Assembly: GCA_031277045.1 (NCBI GenBank)
Contig: JAISLX010000063.1
Location: 1 to 5,189, forward strand
Length of the DNA stretch: 5,189 nt
Reading direction: 5' to 3'
Source of the DNA: Treponema sp.
GTDB lineage: Bacteria; Spirochaetota; Spirochaetia; Treponematales; Breznakiellaceae
Both the position numbers and the translations under genes were made by a program. Position 1 is the first letter of the stretch, and each line of letters starts with the position of its first letter. The notes beneath the pieces are model-generated. The model had not been told where the DNA came from. It made no database searches and saw only the letters and a list, made by a program, of their open reading frames with translations. Positions 1 through 4,977 of the stretch are shown one piece after another.

Positions 1-60
<60 letters not shown>

Positions 61-258
61 CCCAGACTGATGATTTGGCATTTCTTTATTTCCTTGACGG
101 TAATTATATATCTTTCAAAATGACATGTCAAGTTATTTTTCTCAATTTTGTACACTTTTAACGCCTCTCTGCTCCCCGGCGCCGCCATCTTCTCCTCCGC
201 CTCCCGTATCGCCCCGTCCCCTTTTTCCGGCCTCCGTCAGCCGGACTTACATTCGAAC

Positions 259-289
259 TTGTTTCAAAACCCGGCTGGTTTTGAAACAA
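259..289. repeat. Perfect 13-bp inverted repeat, member 1 of a palindrome family
   Basis: TTGTTTCAAAACC (259-271) and GGTTTTGAAACAA (277-289) are perfect reverse complements separated by the five bases CGGCT. A near-identical palindrome lies at 3796-3826 and a shorter one with the same CAAAACC/GGTTTTG core at 3913-3933, so this is a repeated intergenic element rather than a one-off hairpin. It lies about 140 bp beyond the stop of the DeoR-family gene, where it could act as a transcript-end hairpin, a REP-like element or a protein-binding palindrome. The sequence alone does not decide which. Confidence 0.85.
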
Positions 290-372
290 ACTCTTGCCTG
301 GATCACGGGTTTTCGCAGTGCGCGGACAAGCTTATGACGGGAAGGTCCGCCGGTACGCACGGGGCAGCTCAT

Positions 373-402
373 CCGGCATGTCCGGCAGACTGAACATGCC
401 GG
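373..402 (-). terminator. Hairpin just downstream of the DeoR-family gene
   Basis: CCGGCATG (373-380) and CATGCCGG (395-402) form a perfect 8-bp stem with a 14-nt loop, about 30 nt past the TAG stop of the minus-strand regulator. There is no U tract on the minus strand after it, so it is not a textbook intrinsic terminator. It may stabilise the 3' end of the transcript. The call of terminator is tentative. Confidence 0.35.
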
Positions 403-431
403 CGGCTGTCCCGGCGCGGCGGACGGAAAAC

Positions 432-1193
432 CTATTCGGCTTTGCGGGGAACCTTTTGAATCTCCACATCGTTTTTGTGAAGATAATTTTCGGCCCGGAG
501 GGGTATTTCGTCGTCAGTGTAGACCGCAGCCACCTTGTCGGCGCGCAGCAGCCCCACAACTCCCGGCATTTTGAACTTTTCCGACTCGGTAAGCACAATG
601 ATGTTCCTTGCCTGGTCGGAAAGGCTTTGTATGGTTTCCGCCAGCACGAGGTCCCTGCCGGTAAACCCGAAAGATTCGGAAAAACCTTCAACCCCAAGAA
701 AAAACTTGTCGGAAAAGAAAATCTCGCCGCATTTGCAGGTCATGGGACCCACCGTTACCTGGGATTCTTGCTCAAAAAAACCGCCCAAAAGGATAAGCTT
801 TCCGTTGGGGGCGCAGGGGGTATGGTTTGCGATAAATACCGAATTGGTAACAATGGTTACGTCCTTCCCGGTGTTGACCAGTTCCTCCGCAAGCAGCGCG
901 CAGATAGAATCCGATTCGATAAAAACAGTTTCTCCGTCTTCCACGGCCGCCGCCGCCCGCACGGCGATGCGTTTTTTCACGTTGTAGTTGTAGGCCACAC
1001 AGGTACCTGGGCCTTTGCCCAGATCGATAGACGCATACCCATGTTCGCGCCGGACAAGCCCCTGTTCCTCAAGAACGGTCAGATCTTTGCGGATAGTTAC
1101 CTGCGAGACCGAAAACATTCCCGCGAGAGCAGCCACTTCAATTTTCTGGCGCGTTGTAAGAACATCAAGGATCTTACATTGACGATTTGTCAT
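432..1193 (-). CDS. DeoR/GlpR-family transcriptional regulator
   Basis: This is a complete 253-residue cytoplasmic DNA-binding repressor-type protein, the usual length for the family. Residues about 1-55 form the DeoR winged helix-turn-helix, with the typical VSQVTIRKDL recognition segment (29-38) followed by LEEQGLVRREHG (41-52). Residues about 70-230 match the DeoR C-terminal sensor domain, which in this family binds a phosphorylated sugar. Visible family landmarks are VFIESDS (90-96, the position of the usual DSGTT phosphate loop), IVTNS (114-118), LLGG (135-138) and DKFFLGVEG (162-170). I chose the ATG at 1193 because AGAGAGGG lies 5 nt before it. The in-frame GTG at 1220 would add nine residues that include this ribosome site. 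The gene stands alone, divergent from the tag side, with a promoter at 1311-1338. No sugar operon is visible in the window, so its effector and targets cannot be named. Family assignment is firm; specificity is unknown. Confidence 0.93.
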   Translation of the reverse strand: MTNRQCKILDVLTTRQKIEVAALAGMFSVSQVTIRKDLTVLEEQGLVRREHGYASIDLGKGPGTCVAYNYNVKKRIAVRAAAAVEDGETVFIESDSICALLAEELVNTGKDVTIVTNSVFIANHTPCAPNGKLILLGGFFEQESQVTVGPMTCKCGEIFFSDKFFLGVEGFSESFGFTGRDLVLAETIQSLSDQARNIIVLTESEKFKMPGVVGLLRADKVAAVYTDDEIPLRAENYLHKNDVEIQKVPRKAE

Positions 1194-1261
1194 GTGTTCC
1201 CTCTCTAAAAAACCGGACACGGGTTTGTAGCGCTATTTCCGCGGGGCCCAATCAAGCGCCA

Positions 1262-1276
1262 GGCGGCAACGCCGCC
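1262..1276. repeat. Tight GC hairpin in the DeoR-family gene leader
   Basis: GGCGGC (1262-1267) and GCCGCC (1271-1276) form a perfect 6-bp stem around an AAC loop. It would lie in the roughly 110-nt 5' untranslated region of the minus-strand regulator if the promoter at 1311-1338 is used. No U tract follows on either strand. Its function is unknown. Confidence 0.5.
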
Positions 1277-1304
1277 GTAAACATGGCCCTTTGCTTGGCC
1301 GTTC

Positions 1305-1336
1305 GACTATAAGATACAATTTTTACTAAAATAGTC
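1305..1336. promoter_or_regulatory. Candidate operator: GACTAT/ATAGTC inverted repeat around the promoter
   Basis: GACTAT at 1305-1310 and ATAGTC at 1331-1336 are perfect 6-bp inverted copies separated by 20 bp, so the repeats are centred about 26 bp apart. The left copy abuts the -10 element and the right copy overlaps the -35 element of the predicted regulator promoter. DeoR-family repressors commonly autoregulate through repeated sites near their own promoter, so autoregulation is a reasonable inference. A 6-bp repeat could also be chance. Confidence 0.3.
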
Positions 1337-1338
1337 AA
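1311..1338 (-). promoter_or_regulatory. Sigma70-type promoter for the DeoR-family gene
   Basis: Read on the minus strand there is TTGACT (-35, 1333-1338), a 16-bp spacer and TATCTT (-10, 1311-1316), in a locally AT-rich island. This predicts a leader of about 110 nt before the ATG at 1193. The promoter is overlapped at both edges by the inverted repeat GACTAT (1305-1310) / ATAGTC (1331-1336), a candidate operator. Confidence 0.55.
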
Positions 1339-1386
1339 CAAAAACTTTCCGGTAAAAAACTCCGCTTTTCTGCGGGGGGAACCCTC

Positions 1387-1452
1387 ATGGCAGTTCAATA
1401 CTACGCTCCAATATTTACGCTAATGATGGCGGGCTTCCTTATTGGAACTTAA
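1387..1452 (+). CDS. Possible 21-residue hydrophobic peptide (small ORF)
   Basis: An ATG at 1387 opens a 21-codon frame ending at TAA (1450-1452). The peptide starts MAVQYYAPIFT and continues with a hydrophobic LMMAGFLIG stretch, so it could insert in a membrane. GGGGGGA lies 6 nt before the ATG as a possible ribosome site, and a strong hairpin begins 2 nt after the stop codon, an arrangement resembling a compact transcription unit. A weak plus-strand promoter (TTGCTT 1291-1296, 18-bp spacer, TACAAT 1315-1320) could drive it. I recognise no family. It could be a real small membrane peptide, a leader peptide upstream of tag, or a chance frame, since a run of 21 codons is not statistically remarkable. 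Confidence 0.3.
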   Translation: MAVQYYAPIFTLMMAGFLIGT

Positions 1453-1475
1453 AAAACCGCCGCCTGTGGCGGTTT
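1451..1475. terminator. Strong hairpin, candidate terminator between the small ORF and tag
   Basis: AAACCGCC (1454-1461) pairs perfectly with GGCGGTTT (1468-1475) around the loop GCCTGT. On the minus strand the stem is followed by an unbroken run of six U. On the plus strand only three U follow. It is therefore a better terminator for leftward transcription, where it would stop antisense transcripts coming from tag, but it may work weakly in both directions. Confidence 0.5.
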
Positions 1476-1481
1476 ACATTA

Positions 1482-1538
1482 CCTGTCAGAAGAGTATCAT
1501 CAAAGGGCTTACCGCCGGGGCAATTAAGGGCTGACAGG
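1482..1538 (+). promoter_or_regulatory. Long-range inverted repeat in the tag leader
   Basis: CCTGTCAG (1482-1489) and CTGACAGG (1531-1538) are perfect 8-bp reverse complements 41 nt apart, just upstream of tag. In RNA they would close a large loop, and the 3' arm overlaps the AGGGA (1536-1540) that would serve the upstream ATG at 1547. This could limit use of that start. The pairing is seen in sequence; any regulatory role is inferred. Confidence 0.35.
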
Positions 1539-1568
1539 GAAGCTTCATGTGTGCCCGGCATGGAAGGC

Positions 1569-1574
1569 AAAGGA
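1569..1574 (+). promoter_or_regulatory. Ribosome binding site that decides the tag start
   Basis: AAAGGA lies 5 nt before the GTG at 1580, with a better match to the Shine-Dalgarno sequence than the AGGGA before the ATG at 1547. The GTG start also gives a protein of normal Tag length, so I prefer it. Confidence 0.55.
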
Positions 1575-1579
1575 AAAAG

Positions 1580-2146
1580 GTGAGTACCGAAAAAATCCGC
1601 TGCCCCTGGTGCCTTGGCGATCCGTTGTACATAAAATACCACGATGAGGAATGGGGCCGCCCCCTGCGGGACAACCGCAGGCTCTTTGAACTGCTTGTCC
1701 TTGAAGGCGCGCAGGCCGGCTTGTCCTGGCTTACTATTTTGAAACGCCGGCAGGCGTACCGCGCCGCCTTTGACGGCATGAACCCGGAAAAAATAGCCCG
1801 CTACGGCAAACGCGACATAGCCCGCCTGATGGGGGATCAGCGCATCATCAGGAATCACAGAAAAATTGTTTCCGCCGTGGAAAACGCCCAAGCCTGGCTT
1901 GCGATGATGGAGGGACTGCGGAACTTTTCCGCGTGGCTGTGGGATCACGTGGACGGCGAACCGGTAATCAACCACTTTCGTTCGATGCGGGAGATCCCCG
2001 CATTTACGCCCCTGTCCGAAACCATTTCAAAAGAGCTTAAAAAAAAGGGCTTTAGCTTTGTGGGTCCCACCATCATATACGCGTTCTTGCAGTCTGCGGG
2101 GCTTGTGAACGATCATCTCACAAGCTGTTATCTGAGGAATCCGTAA
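1580..2146 (+). CDS. tag: DNA-3-methyladenine glycosylase I
   Basis: Tag is a helix-hairpin-helix-fold base-excision repair enzyme that removes 3-methyladenine (and 3-methylguanine) from alkylated DNA in the cytoplasm. From the GTG at 1580 the product has 188 residues, matching E. coli Tag (187). With that numbering the start reads MSTEKIRCPWC. C8 and H21 occupy the positions of E. coli zinc ligands Cys4 and His17 with the same 13-residue spacing, and H179 and C183 in the C-terminal LVNDHLTSC match His175 and Cys179, so the zinc snap is complete. Base-pocket equivalents are Y20, E42 (in LEGAQAGLSW) and W50. KGFSFVGPTIIYAFLQSAGLVNDH is nearly canonical, read in two parts either side of residue 170. 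An upstream in-frame ATG at 1547 would add 11 basic residues absent from the family. The gene stands alone. It appears intact and functional; confidence in identity is very high, less in the exact start. Confidence 0.96.
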   Translation: MSTEKIRCPWCLGDPLYIKYHDEEWGRPLRDNRRLFELLVLEGAQAGLSWLTILKRRQAYRAAFDGMNPEKIARYGKRDIARLMGDQRIIRNHRKIVSAVENAQAWLAMMEGLRNFSAWLWDHVDGEPVINHFRSMREIPAFTPLSETISKELKKKGFSFVGPTIIYAFLQSAGLVNDHLTSCYLRNP

Positions 2147-2174
2147 CGCTTTATTCGCAAGGTCTGGTTTAATA

Positions 2175-2194
2175 CCCCGGAGCTTGCTCCGCGG
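2175..2194. repeat. REP-like hairpin downstream of tag
   Basis: CCCCGGAGC (2175-2183) and GCTCCGCGG (2186-2194) form a 9-bp stem with a single C-C mismatch around a central TT (more realistically a CUUG tetraloop). It is preceded by TTTAATA and followed by GGAGGCTC. The arrangement resembles short repetitive extragenic palindromes found in many bacteria, though only one copy is present here. It lies about 30 nt after the tag stop and has no U tract, so it would protect rather than terminate the transcript. Confidence 0.4.
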
Positions 2195-2223
2195 AGGCTC
2201 ATTCGAAAGGGAGATGAATACCC

Positions 2224-2250
2224 AAAAACCCGCTCGCCGGTTCGCGGGGG
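2224..2250 (-). terminator. Candidate intrinsic terminator for the phosphofructokinase gene
   Basis: On the minus strand a CCCGC/GCGGG stem (2244-2248 with 2229-2233) enclosing a 10-nt loop is followed immediately by five U (2224-2228). It lies about 105 nt past the pfk stop codon, with a stable hairpin in between. This is the best U-tract terminator for leftward transcription in this spacer. Confidence 0.45.
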
Positions 2251-2283
2251 AGCTGCCGGGCGGGGCAGTTCATTGCGTCCGCG

Positions 2284-2310
2284 CGCGGCAGCCGCCGGGT
2301 CCGCGTTTTT
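2284..2310 (+). terminator. Candidate intrinsic terminator for tag
   Basis: CGCGG (2284-2288) pairs with CCGCG (2301-2305) around a 12-nt loop that contains a further short GGC/GCC pairing, and the stem is followed directly by five T (2306-2310) on the plus strand. It lies about 140 nt after the tag stop and just before the convergent pfk end, a sensible place to stop rightward transcription. Confidence 0.45.
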
Positions 2311-2324
2311 CCCGCGCCCCGCCT

Positions 2325-2353
2325 GCCGTTCAGGACCGGGCCTGTAAAACGGC
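2325..2353 (-). repeat. Stable hairpin directly after the pfk stop codon
   Basis: GCCGTTCAGG (2325-2334) pairs with CCTG (2341-2344) and AACGGC (2348-2353), giving ten base pairs with a 3-nt bulge (TAA, 2345-2347) and a 6-nt loop. It begins one base past the TAG stop of the minus-strand gene. No U tract follows on that strand, so it looks like a 3'-end stabilising or pausing structure rather than a terminator by itself. Confidence 0.5.
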
Positions 2354-2354
2354 T

Positions 2355-3758
2355 CTACTTGGCGGTTTCGCTGTTTTTAAAAGTGTTCACCATCAAACCC
2401 GGCTGATGCGTGGCGTCCAGGGTGTCCCGCCACAGGTTGCCTTCGGGGTCTACGTGGCTGCGGTGGGAGACCACCATTTTAATGGGCACATGGACAAATT
2501 CATTGTTCACAAGGCCGATGATCAGCTTGGTTTTTCCGGCCATAGCGGCGTGAACCGCGGCGTTTCCCAGCCGTTCGCAGTAGATTGAATCGGAGGGGTT
2601 TGCCGGGGATGACCGGACGATATAACTGGGATCGATGTATTTGAGGTTGATTTCAATTTTCTTTTCCGCGAAATAGCTGATGATGCGGTCCCGCAGGTAA
2701 GTTCCCACATCGGCCATTTTAAGATTGCCGCTGGCGTCGGTTTTCTTTTCCGTAAGAAGCTGATCCTGCATGGCCCCTTCGGCAACCACGATGACGGCGT
2801 GGTTGCGCCGTTTTAGCCGGTCTTCCAGGTGGTGCAAAAAGCCGTTGTAGCCTTCCAGGTTAAAAGGCACTTCCGGAATAAGCACAAAATTGACTTCGTG
2901 GCTGGCAAGGGCGGTGTGGGCGGCGATAAAGCCGGATTCCCGGCCCATAACTTTTACAAGGCCGATGCCGTTGATGGCGGAACTGGCCTCCATGTGGGCC
3001 GCGGCCACTACTTCTACAGCGCGGTCCACGGCGGTATCAAAACCAAAAGACCGCTGGATGATGGCAAAATCGTTGTCCACGGTTTTGGGTATTCCCACCA
3101 TGGCGATCTTGAGTTTCCGTTTGTCGATTTCCTCGGCAATATCCAGGTTGCCCCGCTGGGTTCCGTCCCCGCCGATGGTAAATATCATGTTCATGTTCAA
3201 CTGTTCTATGGCGTCAACGATCTTGACGACTTCCTTGCCGCCGCCCCGGGCGCTGCCCAGGTAAGTGCCCCCCAGTTTGTGAATATCGTCCACGCTATCC
3301 GGGTCCAGCGTTTTGACGCCGAATTGATACTCCGGCAAAAACCCCAAATAACCATACTGTATCCCCGAAATACGTTTAACGCCGTAACGGTACCACAGAC
3401 AGCGGACAATAGCCCGGATAACATCGTTGATCCCGGGACAAAGCCCCCCGCAGCTGACGATTCCCGCGTGGACATGGGCGGGGGTAAAGTAGAGCATCTC
3501 CCGGGATCCGGCACATTCCAATATCTGGCCGCGTTTTATCGGGGTTTGGGCCCCCGGCTTTACGCCGGTTTCCAGCCGGATAAACTGGCTGTCCGTTACA
3601 TAATTGGCTATAAGGTCCCCCGCCTCGGTGGACATGGCGATAGGGGACTTTACATTCCGCTTCCCCAGTTCTTCAATGGTAAAATCATAACTTTCAGCCA
3701 TAGAACTTTCCCCCTGCGGTATTTTTGCATCGAATACAGTGGTTCCGGAATCAGACAT
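2355..3758 (-). CDS. pfkA: 6-phosphofructokinase, probably ATP-dependent (long group II-type)
   Basis: This is a complete 467-residue cytoplasmic enzyme that phosphorylates fructose 6-phosphate to the 1,6-bisphosphate, the committing step of glycolysis. Motifs in order are GGLCPGIND (104-112, phosphoryl-donor loop), GGDGTQRGN (196-204), GIPKTVDND (222-230) with D228 at the catalytic-base position of E. coli Asp127, and MGRESG (271-276, fructose 6-phosphate side). G199 sits where ATP-dependent enzymes have Gly104 and PPi-dependent ones have Asp, which points to ATP. K225 replaces E. coli Gly124, as in trypanosomal-type ATP enzymes. Length and the roughly 95-residue N-terminal extension match the treponemal TP0108-like class rather than the 320-residue E. 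coli type. The ATG at 3758 has GAGGT 8 nt upstream; M20 (3701) also has a GGGGGAAAG site and is an alternative. The gene stands alone behind a strong promoter at 3836-3864. Donor choice is inferred from residues only. Confidence 0.92.
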   Translation of the reverse strand: MSDSGTTVFDAKIPQGESSMAESYDFTIEELGKRNVKSPIAMSTEAGDLIANYVTDSQFIRLETGVKPGAQTPIKRGQILECAGSREMLYFTPAHVHAGIVSCGGLCPGINDVIRAIVRCLWYRYGVKRISGIQYGYLGFLPEYQFGVKTLDPDSVDDIHKLGGTYLGSARGGGKEVVKIVDAIEQLNMNMIFTIGGDGTQRGNLDIAEEIDKRKLKIAMVGIPKTVDNDFAIIQRSFGFDTAVDRAVEVVAAAHMEASSAINGIGLVKVMGRESGFIAAHTALASHEVNFVLIPEVPFNLEGYNGFLHHLEDRLKRRNHAVIVVAEGAMQDQLLTEKKTDASGNLKMADVGTYLRDRIISYFAEKKIEINLKYIDPSYIVRSSPANPSDSIYCERLGNAAVHAAMAGKTKLIIGLVNNEFVHVPIKMVVSHRSHVDPEGNLWRDTLDATHQPGLMVNTFKNSETAK

Positions 3759-3795
3759 GGTTATTACCTCGCTCGTAAAAATATCCTGTGTGAAC

Positions 3796-3826
3796 CTGTT
3801 TCAAACCTCATCCGGTTTTGAAACAG
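3796..3826. repeat. Inverted repeat, member 2 of the palindrome family, at the predicted pfk transcript start
   Basis: CTGTTTCAAACC (3796-3807) and GGTTTTGAAACAG (3814-3826) pair along their whole length apart from one unpaired base, around the loop TCATCC. The core is the same as the palindrome at 259-289. It begins a few bases downstream of the start predicted from the minus-strand pfk promoter, so it would form a 5'-terminal stem-loop in the pfk mRNA or an operator overlapping the start site. Confidence 0.85.
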
Positions 3827-3843
3827 CCTTATTTAACTATAAC
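3816..3843 (+). promoter_or_regulatory. Possible plus-strand promoter for the nitroreductase gene
   Basis: TTTTGA (3816-3821), a 16-bp spacer and TATAAC (3838-3843) lie on the plus strand. Its -35 falls within the right arm of the inverted repeat, and its -10 overlaps the -10 of the opposing pfk promoter, so the two could not be occupied together. The match is modest and the resulting leader of about 130 nt is long. Confidence 0.3.
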
Positions 3844-3864
3844 CGTTCATTCAATGTCTTTCAA
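3836..3864 (-). promoter_or_regulatory. Sigma70-type promoter for the phosphofructokinase gene
   Basis: On the minus strand there is TTGAAA (-35, 3859-3864), a 17-bp spacer and TATAGT (-10, 3836-3841). The match to consensus and the spacer are both good. Initiation near 3829 would give a leader of about 70 nt that starts with the inverted repeat at 3796-3826. Confidence 0.6.
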
Positions 3865-3912
3865 TTACCGCCGGAACGGTACTATGATGGAACCGCCCGG
3901 CCCGGCAGCCTG

Positions 3913-3949
3913 CCAAAACCGGCCAGGTTTTGGGATGGTCTGTTCCCAA
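3913..3949 (+). promoter_or_regulatory. Overlapping alternative stems in the nitroreductase leader (palindrome family member 3)
   Basis: CCAAAACC (3913-3920) and GGTTTTGG (3926-3933) form a perfect 8-bp stem with a GGCCA loop and share the CAAAACC/GGTTTTG core of the two larger palindromes. A second stem, TTGGGA (3930-3935) with TCCCAA (3944-3949), uses four of the same bases, so the two pairings exclude each other. Such competition can underlie leader-RNA switching, but no ligand or leader peptide is evident. The ribosome site of the gene (3966-3973) lies about 17 nt beyond. Confidence 0.4.
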
Positions 3950-3979
3950 CCGGGTAATACACGGGTAAGGAGATTTAAG

Positions 3980-4543
3980 ATGAAAAAAATTGGCTTTTTT
4001 TGCGCCGGCCTGGTTTTTTGCGCTGGTTTGGCGGGGGCTCAGGAGGCGAAAAGCGGCGTCCAGGCCATTCTGAACCACTACGCGGCGCGGAATTTCACTG
4101 CCGGGGCCGTCAGCCGGGAGGATCTGGACCAGATTCTGCTGGCCGGCATCCGCTCCCCCAGCGCCAACAACCGGCAGCCCTGGATGTTTACGGTGGTCCA
4201 GAGCCCCGCCCTGGCCCGGCAGATCGTATCCAACAACGAAGACGGGAACGTGCTTATCGTGATTTCCGCCGAGGGGGACGGCAGAACCAACGGCGCCCAG
4301 ATACTGGACTGCGCTCTGGCAGCCCAAAGCATCTACCTGGCAGCCCAGGCTTTGGGCTACGGCTCCCGAATCTATACGGGGCCGGTAAACAGCGTTAACC
4401 AGAACCTTAAAACCCAACTGGGCCTTCCGGCGGGTCATAGCGCCGTTGCGCTGGTACGGGTGGGGAGGGTTCAAAGCGGCGTGGACGCTTTAAGCGCCGC
4501 TTCCGCCAGGGCGGCGGTGGATACCAAGGTCCAGTACAAGTAG
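3980..4543 (+). CDS. Exported nitroreductase-family protein
   Basis: A 187-residue protein. The ATG at 3980 follows a near-perfect TAAGGAGA ribosome site 6 nt upstream, which overrides longer in-frame openings back to 3818. Residues 1-20 (MKK, then a hydrophobic GFFCAGLVFCAGLAGA) form a signal peptide, with likely signal peptidase I cleavage after AGA20. C8 and C14 do not form a good lipobox. The mature part of about 167 residues matches the FMN-dependent nitroreductase fold: YAARNF (34-39), the motif RSPSANNRQPWMFTVV (58-73), then LDCALAAQSIYLAAQALGYG (109-128), corresponding to the family's FMN- and dimer-interface helix. Family members are usually cytosolic NAD(P)H:flavin-dependent reductases of nitro compounds, quinones or flavins, often around 200 residues, so export and the short length are unusual. 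Its substrate is unknown. It is divergent from pfk and convergent with the broken lipoprotein gene only three bases beyond its stop. Confidence 0.85.
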   Translation: MKKIGFFCAGLVFCAGLAGAQEAKSGVQAILNHYAARNFTAGAVSREDLDQILLAGIRSPSANNRQPWMFTVVQSPALARQIVSNNEDGNVLIVISAEGDGRTNGAQILDCALAAQSIYLAAQALGYGSRIYTGPVNSVNQNLKTQLGLPAGHSAVALVRVGRVQSGVDALSAASARAAVDTKVQYK

Positions 4544-4546
4544 GGT

Positions 4547-4977
4547 TTAGAATATTCCCAGGAACTTTTTCTTCGAACTGCCGCCAAACAAACCGGCCGG
4601 TTCCAGGTCGCTTTTGCTGTCGCTTGCCGGGATACTGTTGGACTTGACCGTCTTTCCATCGGATTAAGTGATGGTGTTGTCGCCTAAATTCTCGTTGATA
4701 TACTTTATGACCAACGCGGAACCATACCATGTCTCTTGGGCATTGAGCATCCAAATCAGGAACTTCGTACCCTTACGCTTGATATCAACCATGATATTGA
4801 CAATGCCGTTTTCCACAAGCCCTTCGTAATGCAAAGGCCGAGGGTTTCGATATTTTTGGCCGCCGGAACGCCAATGTTCCACGTAGTCCCATTGTAACTG
4901 CTTTTGAGTCCGGTTACGCACCCTGTAAGGGCAAGAATCATCAACATCCCTGCCGCAAAAACTCCGCTTTTTCTCAT
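4547..4977 (-). pseudogene. Broken small lipoprotein gene (frameshift plus in-frame TAA)
   Basis: The ATG at 4977 opens with MRKSGVFAAGMLMILALTGC, a clear lipoprotein signal peptide with lipobox LTGC (acylated Cys20), so the product would be membrane-anchored. This frame reads sensibly to about KNIETLG, then degenerates and stops at 4756. The -1 frame becomes meaningful at the same place (HYEGLVENGIVNIMVDIKRKG and on to WYGSALVIKYINENL), which suggests loss of one base near 4831-4840; restoring a base would give ETLGLVHYEG. That second frame meets TAA at 4664-4666 but continues openly past it, in the same frame, with SDGKTVKSNSIPAS and ends KKKFLGIF at TAA 4547-4549. TAT or TAC would repair the stop. 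The repaired product would be about 143 residues and is reminiscent of small treponemal lipoproteins, whose function is unknown. Sequencing errors near the contig end could mimic both lesions, but the three larger genes are intact. Confidence 0.6.

Larger units (their letters stand above)
61..431. other. Non-coding stretch downstream of the DeoR-family gene
   Basis: No convincing gene is visible on either strand. The short open frames on the plus strand (for example 125-337 and 148-393) are rich in Pro, Ser and Arg, overlap each other and match no family I recognise, so I treat them as chance. The stretch contains a perfect 10-bp palindrome TGACATGTCA (121-130), a strong inverted repeat at 259-289 and a hairpin at 373-402, both listed separately. 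Confidence 0.6.

Noticed and set aside
121..130. Perfect palindrome TGACATGTCA, with CTTGAC/GTCAAG (93-98 and 127-132) around it
   Set aside because: Short palindromes of this size are expected by chance, there is no gene nearby to regulate on the known side, and it lies close to the low-quality contig end.
294..1208. 304-codon open frame on the plus strand
   Set aside because: It is antisense to the DeoR-family gene, whose helix-turn-helix and sensor-domain motifs are clear. No domain is recognisable in the plus frame.
1355..1369. 15-mer AAAAACTCCGCTTTT shared with 4957-4971
   Set aside because: The second copy is part of the lipoprotein signal-peptide coding sequence and the first is non-coding. 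The match is largely A and T runs around six bases, with no extended flanking similarity, so I regard it as chance.
2184..2588. 134-codon plus-strand frame beginning near the tag-pfk spacer
   Set aside because: Most of it is antisense to the pfk 3' end, its start sits inside a hairpin, and the internal ATG (2214) has a ribosome-like GGGAG with no spacing. Not a credible gene.
2829..3821. Long open frame of 330 codons on the plus strand
   Set aside because: It lies entirely opposite the phosphofructokinase gene, which has all its motifs and a promoter and ribosome site. The plus frame has no recognisable family and is a shadow.
3818..3979. N-terminal extension of the nitroreductase frame back to 3818
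   Set aside because: The extension starts with TTG inside a palindrome, has no family similarity, and would bury a perfect ribosome site and signal peptide that begin at 3980.
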